Positions 25,001-38,300 of a DNA stretch of 64,000 nt are shown piece by piece. The position numbers and the translations under genes were made by a program. Every line of letters starts with the position of its first letter. The stretch's first letter is position 1. The notes under the pieces were generated by a model. It worked only from the letters and a program-made list of their open reading frames with translations. It ran no database searches and was not told where the DNA came from. Origin of the DNA: Macquaria australasica (taxonomy: Eukaryota; Chordata; Actinopteri; Centrarchiformes; Percichthyidae). The stretch is taken from NCBI GenBank assembly GCA_005408345.1, contig SEMN01000321.1, positions 62,001 to 126,000 of the forward strand, given 5' to 3'.

Positions 25001-28000
25001 AGTCCATCTGCTTTGTAGCAATCAAAAATGTTCTTAGCGTAGCTTTATGGACTGTGCTGTTTGGCATGAACATGAGTTAATACAACACGTGCACAGCCGA
25101 CAGTGAAACTGCCAAAGTCAGTCCGCTAGTCCCTAATCCGGTTAGGGTTACTGTTTCACACTTTGAAATTGCAACCAGCACTCTGAAATATCAGGGTGTT
25201 TAAATTAGTCCTTATTTTTTTCTTGTTTAAACGCTCTACACACTTAAAACCATGTTACGGTTAGTATACAGGATGGTACTGGGACACAACACGACTCCAT
25301 CGTTTGAGGTCGGTTTCTGAGGGGGGAGCACTCGCTTTAAGAAATAATTTAACTGTGTAAACTACAAAATATTTTCTCTCCAGTATGACATGGACATGTT
25401 GTGATGACATTAGTTCAGTTTCAATACTGTTAATTGATATTTATCTGCACTAAACACATCAATTATCAGATGTTTCCTTTAGAGTCATTGTTGATCTTGA
25501 GGAGATGGTTTCCAGCGTTCATTAATATTGATTAGAGTGCATTAATGTTTAATTAACTGCTTTTCCTCGGTGAAGGTGGAACTATTAGCTCAGCTGTTGT
25601 AGCGGCTTGTATTTCATTAAAAACAGAGCCATGTGGTAATTGACTGCTGTATGGTTTTTATTCAGTAGGCACTTAGTAAGGCTTCTATTAGCAACAACAG
25701 CAAATGATTTGGACTAACTGTGATGATGTCGCTCCTAATGTTAAAACCCAGGGTGAGCTGCACTTTAAGGTTCTCTTGGATTTGATAAATTACTTTCTTG
25801 TCTCTTAACATCTCATAAGGATTCCACAGTGAAATGGAAAATGACCAAAAGTGTTAAGAAAGTGTGTCTGTCTCTCTCCTGCTAATTATAATCTCCTCTC
25901 AGAACCCTTGGGTGCAGGAAACTACCAAAGCCTCACTGTGGAAAATGAGTTTATAACAATAATTCAATACCGAGCACTTGAATGGTTACAGATCCGGCGC
26001 TGTGGGAATTAATCATTAATGTCTGCGGGTGCACTCAGCTGTTTTAGCAGGGGGGTGTGCTGGGAAACATGCAGGACATGCCAGCAGCCAAATCCTGACA
26101 TGCTGGGCTAATTCGACGTCTTTACCTAAGGCCTCGAGTGTGTGCATCAAGGCGAGAAAGAAGGGCTCCTGAGTGGATGGAGAAGCTGTTGTTTTATGAG
26201 CGTATTAGTAAAGGTAATGGTCGAGTGGAGTGTGCTGTGTGCTTCATGTGGTTTAGAGAATATGCCAAACAAAAACAGATGAGCTCTGGTTTCTGTAAGT
26301 TCAGGACGAGGTGGGGAGCGATGGACAGATAAAAGAAAAAATGGAGGGGGGGTAATAATAAGAGACCAAATTTGATTTCAATCAGTGGCTGATGCTGCAC
26401 AGAGCACATCTACCTACTCTGTCCTGTCTCACCACCCTCTGTCCCCCAGAGACTAACTCTAGTCTAACCCTCTCTCCTCTACAGCTGGGTGTACTGGAGC
26501 TCCACTAAGTCGGGGCTCGCGTCTGCCGCTGGATCCTTAAAGTAGAGTGTGGCAGTGTCTTCCCCCCGCTGGCCCATCCGCCGGGCCCTGTGCTCGGTCA
26601 CCTCTTTGGGCTGCTCCTGGCGGCAGCGGTTGCTCTTCCACCAAGCCTCCAGCCCAGCCACCAGGCAGGCCAGCAGCAGGCCAGCGGCCAGGATGCAGAA
26701 GACGCCGGCGAAGCTGTGCAGCTTGAGGGAGCGGCCGTCGGGGTGGGCGCTGGCGTGGCTGCTGAGGTCGCAACGGCCGGTGCGAGGCCACCACTTCTGC
26801 TTCATGATGTCCAGGTCGCCTTTCTCCTGCAGCTCCAAGATCCTGACGGAGGAGAGGAGATGAACAGGTGAGTCAAAGACAACATCCATTCATCTTTCTG
26901 ACTTCAAGGCAACCAGGGGAAACTGCAACATGTCAAACTGGTTTTCTCCTTAATTCCCCCGATCCGCTTCCTGTTCACATCTGCTGTCACTTGAAAGCTA
27001 AATAACCCTCAGTCTTTTTCTTATAAGAACCAAAAGCTTAAATACTAATGTTTATGTTGTGTTTCATTAGCTGTTATACTGCAGCTACACATGAATGTGT
27101 GAGAAAAGCATATTTACTTCAAAATGTAAGGCTGAGACGTCAGAGAGGGTCCTTAAATAACTCAGAGTAAGGCAAGGCAACTTTATTTATTATAACTTTA
27201 CAGCATCTTTCAGAGGTAATTTGAAGTGTTTTACATAAAGCAAAGAAATGCACTAAACATTTAAAACACAATAAAATGCAAGATAGTCAATAAAAAAAAA
27301 TACTAATCTGTAGCGCCACTTGTAGTCAAAAACATGAAACAGTGTTTTTAAGAGTAAAATTCAAGCACTTTCAAGGTACCTAAACCAACAATGTCCAGAC
27401 TCTCTAAGTCTTTATCATCACATCTAAATAGTTTCTATAAATTCCAGGAGACAACAAACATGACAATGCGATCGTTTCATTACAAATATTAAAAGATAAT
27501 TGATTCTGTGTGAAAACGGCCTTTTCCAGGACGATAACGTCCTCATTCTTAATCCCACCTACAAAGCTCTGATTGAGTCAATGAGCACAACACCAAACAA
27601 TCGAAGATGTTGGCAGCGATTCAGAGGTCTGGAACAAAGCTACGAACAAATGACAGCAGATGAAAATGATCAGGGAGAAGGGAAAGAAGGTCACAAGACT
27701 CCTGTTTTAACTCGCTTCGCTTCATCTGCGTACTGTGACCTGAAACTTCTTGGTACTTCCTCTACATGGACGTGTTGTTTAGTGACAGTCACTAGGTTTC
27801 ATCCAGCCGGCCTGCTGTTCTCGTTGTGTTGCATTATGGAGTTCATTATGCAAACTCTGCCACGACCACCGAAGTACAATCTGCTTTTAGCTGCAGTAAA
27901 ATCAGAGCCCAATTTGCTATATTTAATCTGCTCAACTCAGCATGAACATGTTGAAGGTCAGTGCACTGCAGTTTCCATCTACCCCCCCACCACCCACCCG

Positions 28001-31000
28001 AAACACCCCGAGGACAATAGTTTTACAGCACAAATGAGCAGCAGAAGCAACAAAGTCTGTAAAGGTTATAAATGGCAGGATTATCAAATGGAAAGCTGGG
28101 GATAGAGGTAATACAGCAGTTATGGGACTAGGTATTAAAATGATAGTTGGAAACGTGGAGATAATGGTTTTTCGTGCTGAACAATAGCTCTGCCCTCAAT
28201 TTAACACTCGGGCACATTATTCCTGGTCGTCCCTGAGCGCTGTGCTGCGAGGACACCTCGGGCCACTGGAGGCCTGCTGAACTGGGCCGAGCCAGCGCAA
28301 AGAACTCCATTAATAACTAGGAGTTTTGTCTCCATTCAGTGCCGCAAATGAATTCCTAAATAAACACAGAGCTGCTTAATTAAAGAGGAAGTGTGAGATG
28401 CAGAGGGAGGAGGAGGAGGAAAAGGGGAGGCCGTGACTGAGAAACTGTCCCATCGGCAAACAATGAACCCGACCATCGCTGCAATCTGCCACCAGAGAGG
28501 AAACACAGGGAGCTGCATCAGGTCGCAAGAGCAGGAAGAGGTCAAAGAAATCTGCAAAGCCACATCCAGTTTCTTTTTCTGAAGTCTGAATGAAACTAAA
28601 ATCACACGGCAGCAGCCAACTTCTTTAGAGCAGATTTAAAGCAGAAACAAAGATGGATTAGCCTCTATATGACCCTGAGTGCTTCACAGAAGTTGCTCTT
28701 AGTGTCTTTGCAATGACAACCAACATTGTGAAATGAAATGAATGATTATACTGTCAACAACTGCAAATTAACCTATTTCACATTTGAATGTACATATACA
28801 GTACAAGTTTGTATCTGCCCAGATATACTCAAACTCTACAACCCAAATCATCTGTGATAAAACATGTTGTGTTCAAAGAACACCACAACTTAGTTTCCCA
28901 CTATTTTGGTTTTACTTCCAGTCTCTAAGTTTTAGATCGGACGCTGTACAGTTCTAATAATCTTACTCACACTGCCTTCCTGCATGAGCCAACAATACAG
29001 CTTCTACGCTCACTATATGTGGATCAATCAATCGTCACAATGCCGGTGCTCACACTAAACAAACACTGAACCCATGATAGGTTTTGCCCATTGACAATTC
29101 CAAGTTTATTCAACATGAAAAAACCCCAGAGCCGTAGATGAGTGGGAAGGCAATGTGTTCTGACGTTGTTTAGTCTAAAACAAGCTCACTACAGATCTTC
29201 TGACAGCAGCCATGTTGGAAAATCAGATCACAGAACTGTTCAAACTGCAGGCAGCCGACCAAAACTTCGGACCTGCCATCTGATCGTCTGAACATCAGAA
29301 GACAACCTATCTGCCAGATATTCAGGCCAAGTCTAAAATGAGCTGGTGGCGACCAGTAAGGGGTTAAAATCTGTGTTAATGCACACAGTTTCTGCCGGGC
29401 TTTATGACTGTAGGAAAAACGAGAACTGGGAACGATCGTAGCTCTTAGAACGCTGTTTTGAGGGACTTTTTTTTAGCTCCTTCTTCAAGTAGGTACTCTC
29501 CCAGCACCAGAGGAACCTTGAGTGACGTAAGTGTACAGTGACTGGTCGAACAACGAAGCAATGAGCCAATGCAGCACCGGCAACCGCCATCTTTAAAAAC
29601 CTGTGTAACAGCTCGTAACAATAGCCTTAAAACATGGACCAAAACACAGACAAATGGAGCGCCAGTGAAGTCCAGGCTTTATCGAGCGTGTATGCGACGG
29701 GGGAAATACGCCATTTTGACTTGTTGCTCGTTGTTGCTACACCAACCGGCTTACGTCACTTCAGCGTTCCTATTGGCAGAGCGAATGCAAACAGACAAAA
29801 AGCCCTTCCTCTCAGGGAGTCCCCAGTACTGTTTGCTGTGTGTAGAAGCTCAAAGCCACAGCAGAACTCCCAACACTTTGAGACGGTCCTGTATGGGAGT
29901 TGTGGCTCTGCTGGAGATCAGAGGGGAGCTCTGATCTGGTCACTTGTCAGTTACAAAGCGGACAGTCTCAAAGCTTTGAAGACCAGGGCTGAGAAATAGG
30001 ATTTGCTCGAACGTATGAACATGGCCTAAGAGGACAAGAAGGGATCACATGGAGCTGGAGAGAGAGGGGAAGGGGAGGACGAAGTCGACGGGACAAAAAT
30101 GACATTTTTGGTGTGGGGTTGCTCTCGGGCCTCAGGCGTCCTTCCCACGCAGCCACAGGGCGCAAAAACTCATCCCAGAGAGCCCATTTCCCCTCAGCAT
30201 GGCTGATCTGCAGTCTGCTAATAACATCGGCGGCACAGCGGTGCAGCCACTAATGCTCTGTGTTAACATCTCTGTTAATGCTGCTGCTGCTGTTCTCAAA
30301 GCTCACAATCACTGTTTGTGTTTTTCTCCCTCACAGAAATGACACAGGAAGTTGGCTCCGGCTGTGAGCGGCTGTACACTCGCTGCCTTCTCACGACTTC
30401 ATGCAGTCGGTTCAGAGCGGCTCCTCGGGACCGTGTGCCCCGCTGCTTTTCATTCCACACAGCAAACCACAGAGACATTTACACCTGGGGGGCCAGGTGC
30501 ACCGACTGCTGCTGAGCAGAGATGGCTGAGAAATTCTTTAACACGAAGGTGGATTAAGTCATTTCCTGTGAGCTGCAGCCACCAAGACTGAGGCGACGTC
30601 AGCTTACAGAGTATAATAGTTTGATGCCATTTGGATTCCTCAAGTCTACAAGTGCAGCTTTAAAGGAGTAGTTCAACATTTTGGGACATTTCGACAAGAG
30701 AGAGGATAAGCGTTATTTCCCAAAATTTCAAACTATTCCTTTAAAACCTGCGTGCTAATGAATAGTTTCATCCTCAAAGAAGAAGATACGAACATCTACT
30801 GTGACAACAAATGTGCTGGCATGAATGAAAAAGTAACTTTTGCTTATTGAAGGGTCAATTCACCCAAATCTCCCACCTCCACTCCAATACAATGTATATG
30901 CACTTGTAGACACGTGACAGGGTCGAGACCGAGAGAGCTTTCGATTGTATGGCATGATCTTCATCAACAGGTGGGAGTTTTCCCAGTTGTCATGTGAGAC

Positions 31001-34000
31001 AATCAAAAGCTCCAGAACAGCAACTACATGGACCCGGTGGTAGGATGCTGAGTGTTTTTTATGATTCCTGGCTGTGTGCTGTTGAGCCACAGAGTCGTGT
31101 TAACAGTTTGCGTAGAGACTATTTCTTCAGTAGAAAGCACCATGAACTAAAGTTCAACTGCACTGTATTTGGGTGGAGGCAGAAATCTAAAAATCTGATT
31201 AAATAAAACCAGAAGATACAAATGCTTTCTTGTTGTTTGTTTTTTTTAACTGCTGATCTGGATGAAATGTATTACTGAGTGATATCACCTTTGGATTCCC
31301 CTTCCTGCAAAGTGCAGCTTTAAAATCAGATCCATATGAACCTGAATGATCAATAAAACACTTAATGTGACAAAACTGTGCTGTCATGAAAGCAAATCTC
31401 TCTGTTGGCGTATTAATCAGCTATTTTGACGGTTCAACAGCCAAAATTGTAACATGAAGAATCCTGTTCATTAGACTTTTCTCTCACTATTATATACTAT
31501 GTCTGCTTTCTGGGAGCCGATCGATACGAGACGGATGAGAACGTTCCCAGATCTTCAGAGCTTACATGTGGCTCCTCACGCCTTTAATTCATGATGTAAC
31601 AATGTGGAGATTTACTAAATGATCTACGTGATTTTGAAACTCACTCTGGGATCAATTTGTGTTTGGGAAGAGATTTGAGACGAGGTTTCACTCAGTGATT
31701 TCATCCTCAACTCAGACTGAAGGAGATCACTGAATTCCCTAAAAACTTTCCAGAGACATCTGCCTCGCAGAATCAAAGAAGTAATTAGCACACGTCCCTC
31801 TGTTTACACATCGCACCGTGAATAATCCCATTTGCTTCACAACAGAGCTGCTTAATGCGAGCTCATTTCACATGAGCTTACTTGACTTTAGCGTCGAGCG
31901 ATGTTATTAATTTAACGCAGTCAAATCTGCCTGCAGCTCACACTCAACACCTTTTTAACACCTGCACCGCTCGCCAAGTTTGAAATAAGTCAGCGTGACT
32001 CTTCTTCCTACAGTCCCTCGTTAACATAGATTTAAAACCAGTCTGTTGTAACAGTCTCTGCTCACATCAGAGGATTTACAGGCTGATGATGAAGACTTCA
32101 TGTCAACAAAGAGGATCAAACTCCCGACAAAAGCTTCGTCATGAACTCCGTCAGGCTTTGTTTCGCTGCACAATAAAACCAGCTGACACAATCCTGATCT
32201 GTCTTTCTGTCTCCAGACTGTCTACTACAGCTAAGACCAACTCTGCTCGGACCTTCAGGCCACGTCACACTCCAGCGATCATGTTTATGACGGTGATGGA
32301 GCAGGAAGCTAACAGCAACAAATACACTGAGGAAGAGGAGGAGTAGCTGTCTGTTTTCATGCTCTCTGTACCAATATGAAGATCATTTTCTGTCAATATC
32401 TGCTGCTAATCCTCATTTCTAATTATGGACTTTGACTTATTCTTTAATATGACTGAGATGTTGTTTTCTTGCTGCGTTTATGCCTTAATTATGTAAATAA
32501 TATTAATATGAGTTTGAATAAAGCTTCCTTTATTTAAAGCATCACACTTTGTGTTATGCAACTGGACTCATTAAGTGGCAAATTAACTGCATGCAGAAAC
32601 TGTGAATGTGACATTTATTGTAATTTTTTTTCAGGCAAATGTAAAATCAGTCACACTCCTGATCACTTAGTTTTAGCACTTTAAATTATCAGTATTTATC
32701 TTTGGAGTTCATTGAGTTCAGTAGAAGATTTTAGTTCCTTATGTTTTTGAGTGAATGTGACTTGGCTGCTTGGGATAAATAAAGTACCTAATCTATCTGA
32801 ATTCATCATGTTGCCGTAGTGACAGCTAAAGTCGGAATATCAATTAAAAAATCAAAGTTTATATCTGGATGTTTCCACTAAAATTTCCTCTAAAGCCTAC
32901 AAGAATTTATTAAGCAATTTTTGAAGAAACAGGTGGAAATCGCTGTGGCCTACATTAAAGCTGCTCTAATCAATATTACAATAACAATGGATCAAATGAT
33001 TACGTATACTGTGAAAGGAGACCCACAGACTCTGCAGCCTCCCTCGGCTCTACGGAGAGTTCACAACACTAATGTTTGCCAGCGCTCGCTATAACAAGTT
33101 TTGCTAACAAAAAATCAGTTGACAGGTTTAAGATCAGTCTTAAATCAAAGGAAGCTGACTTTGTGTCTACACCAAATCTTTCAGGAGTTTTGAGCCAAAA
33201 CATGAAGTGCCCACATAGTAGTGCTACTGGATCCAGATCCAAACCCAAACCCAAACCTGATCACTTGTTAATGGCCGGACCGAGAAACTCTCCACCAATA
33301 ATCACTGAAATCTGTAAATCCTGCTGACAAACTCACTAACGGGGCCAGAAGGGAAGCTTCCATGATGGCGGTAACGACAGCTCGTCTACATCTTCAATGT
33401 CAGACATGTTGAATATTCATCATGTCTCCGTTTATACAATGTTTTTCCATCTTTCACAAAGCCGCTCGTAGCACCTTTAAATCAGCCATGCGTTATTCTC
33501 CAGACGTCCCCGGCAGGTAAAAAGTCACCTTTACAGGTGAATCTTCGGCTCCCCTGTGCTGCTGAACGTGGAGTCACTTACTTCTGAGAGAAGAGGTCTC
33601 TGTAGGGGCTGCCGTGCTGCATGGCGATGCCGTAGCCTTTGCTGCTCATGCTGTTTCCCGACACAGTGATGGTGCAGTCGTCATCCGTCAGCGCCGCGTA
33701 CTCCAGCACCGCCATGTCCCACAGGAAGGCGTAGGGACTCTTCTTCGCCTGCAGACACAGAGCGAGGGAAAACAAGACCCACAGAGAGAAACTGTTATAT
33801 GACTGTTCACACGTTGGTGTCTGTTCATCACTTTTCAGACTCACTGACCGAAAAAACTGTTTCTATGGAAACACTGGACCTGTTTGAAACTGGCCAATCG
33901 TCTCTAATTTTAGCCTCCTGCCAATCAGAGCAGCTCTGCTGACAGGTGACCAACCAAAACAGCCTGCTGGTCGCTGGTAGCTGGACAGTGATGTAAAGTC

Positions 34001-35286
34001 AACACGTCTGTAAAACTGAAACAATTAGTGGATTAATCCATTAGTTACCAACAGTTTTGGTAATCAATTCATGTTCAGAAACATTTTTATTTTTCTGCTT
34101 TTCTGTTTATCATTATAAACTGAATCTCTTTGGGTTTTGGGACTGATGGTTGGACAAAATGACTAATCGGTTAGGAAGCAGTGGATTAAATAATCGATTA
34201 ATCGATAATGAAAATAATCGGTAGTTGCAGCCCGACACATACAGTATATTTCATGGACTAAGTGTTTAAACCATAAACTGTATACAGTATAAAGATGGCC
34301 GACATGACAGCTCCCCAAAGTGAAGCCAAAACATCTGGATCGCCCCCTGGTGGCTGGCTGCAGTATAGGTCATAAGCCCCGCCTCCTCCATGTTAGCAGA
34401 TGGGACATGGGCCAAACTGAAAAATCACACGTCAAATAAAATGTTTTATAGAAGCCAGTGTCACTTTTTCCAACACAGCTGTTTGTGAGTTTGTATCTGT
34501 TGAGGTGGTGCAGGACAGTAACGCGTATGAAAGCAGCAGCAGGTGGAGAGTGAGTGGAGGAGGATGTGGGTGTTTTCATTGTGTCAGCAGAGCTGCTGCA
34601 GGAGCATCTGCTTCCATGTCCACCTGTTCGCTGTCGCTGCTAATCGTCTGTGTGTGTGTGTGTGTGTGTTTGTACACCGCTCTCTCTCCTCCCTCCTCGT
34701 ATCGTAACAGGGAGACTTCGGTCTTTGGATCCTTTCATGCTGTTACAGCCTAATTACTGCGTCACGTCTCTTTGATGCTCTGATTGCGTGTAGCTGCTGC
34801 TGGTTTCTGTTCTCTCTCCAGGTAACACTGGGAGAATAAGCTGTGCAGTGTTTGCAGAACGCTGTGGAGATGCTAAGCTACGTGGCGCCACGCTGGGCTG
34901 CTGAGAGCAGAGCAGCGTTCAGCAGGAAAAAAGGTTTTTGTGAATCAAAGGAGGACAAACAGTGACACAAAGTCACTACAGCTCACAACAGAGATCCACT
35001 GCTACAGCGAGAAGGCATCAAATGTGTGAGACCTATTTCTGAATGAGTTCCTTTTTAGAGGAAAAATCAGCGTTGGAAAAGCATTCGACAATAGCAATAA
35101 AACTGATTAAAGTGTGTGTGTGCGTAACCGTTTGGGGTTACTGTGGGGAGAAAACGTCACGGGTGTGTGTGTGTGTGTGTGTGTTTATCATGCAAATGGC
35201 TGAATAATGGATGCGCTCAGAGCCGTTTTGTCTCAGACGATAATTTGTCATCTGCTTTTCTGGGAGATCTATGAGCATAACAATGT

Positions 35287-35325
<39 letters not shown>

Positions 35326-38300
35326 CCTCTCTAATTGGTGTATTGTGAAACTGCTGTTGCAATTAAGTAATGGGTAAACAGAGAAGTGTCTGTATGTTTG
35401 CCTGCTGTGAATAAAACAGGAGTGTGTGTGTGTGAGTGAGATAATACAGCTCTATGTGTGTGTGTCATATTTACACACTAAACCTGATGGAACGTATTTA
35501 AATCAAACCTGAACACGAGTGTTATATGTCTTCTTCACACGTACTTGTGATTAATAATTCACAGGAAACACAATTCAAACACGACGCAGAAACAAGCAGC
35601 AAAGATCATCATCAAAATACATTTTTTTAAAAATGTGTGTGTGTGTGTGGTGATACAGCTGCAAACAGACACTGCAGGAGTGTTTTTAACTAAAGTATTG
35701 CTTATTGATGCTCCACATACACCTGATTTTATTCAGATTCTTCAACACTGGCTCATGCGTTTCTTTAAAAACCTCTTCAGCAGGAAATCCAACAGGATGA
35801 TGAGATACTCTGTAGTTTTCTTCCTGTCAACAAATAACCTTAAAATATCAAACCAGCAGTGAACGTATCTACTAACAGGTACTGTGTCTGTATCACAGCC
35901 TGATCTCTCTTCTTCCTCTGAGCCATTAAAAACTATTAAAACACATCAGTGAACCTCACTGTTGTTCCTTCATCACCATCAACACACACACTGCAGTTTA
36001 TTTATTCACCGTCCTGCTGCACCAAATACTAGAGCACCACATGTGGATTCATCCGCCGCTGAAAATAGTCCCCAATTAATGCACTATTTTCTCCTGTTAG
36101 AGTATATATATAGTACATATAACTCTATATGTGTGAGGTGTTTTTAAAGATTTATATCTTCAGTAGGAACCAATGGGCTTGGAGCCGAGAGCCACAGACA
36201 GGAAGTCAGACAGGACTGAGAGACAGACTGACATGTTGTTGGTTTGGGTGTTTTCATAATATCTGAACCAATAAGAAAAACAGGAAATAAACCCAAACCT
36301 TATCCTTTAACTCCAGAAACACACACCCTCTTACCTTGCGTATGCCCTCAGACGGGCTGGACACGGAGTAGTCCATGCCGTTGTTCTTGCTGATTGTCCT
36401 CCACAGCTCTGCGTAGGTGCTGTCCTGCTCCAGAGGGTTGGTGCCTTTGTTCCTGAAGTAGTCGTACACCGCCGAGTCCCTCACCGTGCCGTAGTCCACA
36501 TCGATCTGCCGCGCCAAGTCCTGGAACGACCTGGAAGACAAAACCCAGAGACGTGAGTGAGGAGATGTCTTTTCCTGCGTCCTCCTCCTCTCACTCACAT
36601 TTCAAACCGACTGCAGCCGAGTGTCGGCACATTCGGCTGTGTTCTGGCACCAAAAGGATCACACGTGAGCCGGCTCTGGCCCCACATGCAGAATTTGATT
36701 GGGGTTTGGGGGTCTAGGTTTGGCCAAGAATCAGCTCCAGATAGCTGCACTCAGGCCAGCTCTGGGCCAGCGCCGGCGTCTGAAGCTCCAGAGCTGATCC
36801 TGTTCCCTGCTGCAACCTTACTGACCAAAGATAATTTTGACTCCCCGCCAACCAAACTAAGATTTTAAAACAAAATCACAACATTTCACATGTAGTCTGG
36901 TTAAGAATACTGACTTCCTTTTATTTAAAGTTATTTTGTTTTTTTTTCATCATATTTTAAAAGGTATTTATTCTGAAAAATGTGTAATTGTAGCGTTACA
37001 TCTGTTCTTCCCCCCTTGTAGAAAACTGATTATGGTTTATTGTAAATTGACTGTAAATATCACAGGTTTGACAGTAAACTGATTTCAGGTCAGCAGTTGT
37101 TTTGAAAAACAGGATTTTTTAAAGACTGTCAAGACGCTGAAGAGGCGGGAGACGAGTTTTAATCAGCGACACCCACGAGACCAGCTGATGAGCTTCTGCC
37201 TCGAGATGTTTGAGGTTTTTTAATTTTAATAAGAAAGAACAACAACAGCTTCAGAATTTCATCAAAACAAACAGCAGGTAGAATACTGATTTTCAAATAA
37301 ACAAAAAATAGAGCAAATAAAAAAGACGTATTTGATACTTTACTTTGTAAAGTATGAATACTGTTCTTTATTAAGTAAATAATGTGTGGAAACATAAAAA
37401 TGATGTCTTTTCTGGTGGTTTATGTTTGCAGGAGTTTTGGGTGGATCTGTTGTGTTGTATCTCAGTATTTGGATCATTTAAACACAGAACTTGACTGAAA
37501 TACATGTATATAAAAATACATACTGCTAGATTTTGGAATAACAACGCTGTCTGCAGGTAAAACTGAAATAAAACTTTATGCGACATGCTGCTCATAGTTT
37601 TTTGGTTTATGTGCAGTCTGGAGAAAAGAAGGGATTTGGGAAAAACAGCACATGGTTCACACTCTTAATATATTTTAACCTCTTTTCCATGTTGGAGTTT
37701 TAGTTTGATTTGTTAGTGTTACTTCTTATATTTGATGATTTGGACTAATCAAGCTGCAGATGCCTGATTTCACTGATTGTTGCAGTAAAAGATGTTTAAT
37801 TGAACAGCAAAGACACATGAAACATGTAGTTCTGGTCTCTACAGCTCTTTATAGCCGAGTGAATCAGTCACATGATGACTTGTTTTCATTGTGTTGGAAC
37901 TGGATTTTCTCTTAATGTTCATATTAATTTCAGGCTCTTATCGTGCGTGTGGAACTGAACGAACACTGACGGGCTGCTGTCAGGACGACGCTGACTGAAA
38001 CATTAACACTGGAGGTTTAATTACATAACTGCAGCGCTGGCGGAGGTTAGAGTGGATTCTGCAGTAAGTAGATGTATGGAATATCATCATTTATTTAAAT
38101 CCGAGGTAGAAACGTAAAGCAGTCAGAGCTGCTGCGTCCCTCGAGGGCGAATCCACAGTTCAACATCATCATTCAATAAACTTCATCGACAGCTGAATTA
38201 ACTTCATGTTCACCTGCAGGTGCTCGTTTACAGGACTGGTTCGTATCTTTTATTGGACTTTTATCTTCTTTTCTGGGCTTCAGTTCTGCTTTTCTGTTTA

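Larger units (their letters stand above)
26843..33581 (-). other. grid1: grid1 intron between S2-core exon and M4 exon (6.7 kb)
   Basis: The intron runs GTAAGT to CCGTCAG. It holds a SINE/LINE-tail-like fragment at 27170-27300, an accidental 201-codon plus frame at 27500-28105, an internally deleted MITE at 30661-30742, and a dispersed repeat at 30850-31020. A short LINE-tail-like stretch lies at 32760-32800 (TGGGATAAATAAAGTACCTA). No other exon is seen. Confidence 0.8.
33749..36334 (-). other. grid1: grid1 intron (2.6 kb) between exons f and g
   Basis: The intron runs GTAAGA to CTGCAG. It contains an inverted MITE copy (34010-34232), (GT)n at about 34651-34670, a TG/AC repeat pair (35162-35184 and 35289-35325) and a dispersed repeat (36058-36214). 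No other exon is seen. Confidence 0.8.

Noticed and set aside
27500..28105. 201-codon plus-strand open frame, the longest of the non-grid1 frames outside exons
   Set aside because: No family motif, mixed composition, no splice or promoter context. It lies antisense in a grid1 intron and its start overlaps a stretch repeated near 7.5 kb. Most likely a chance frame.
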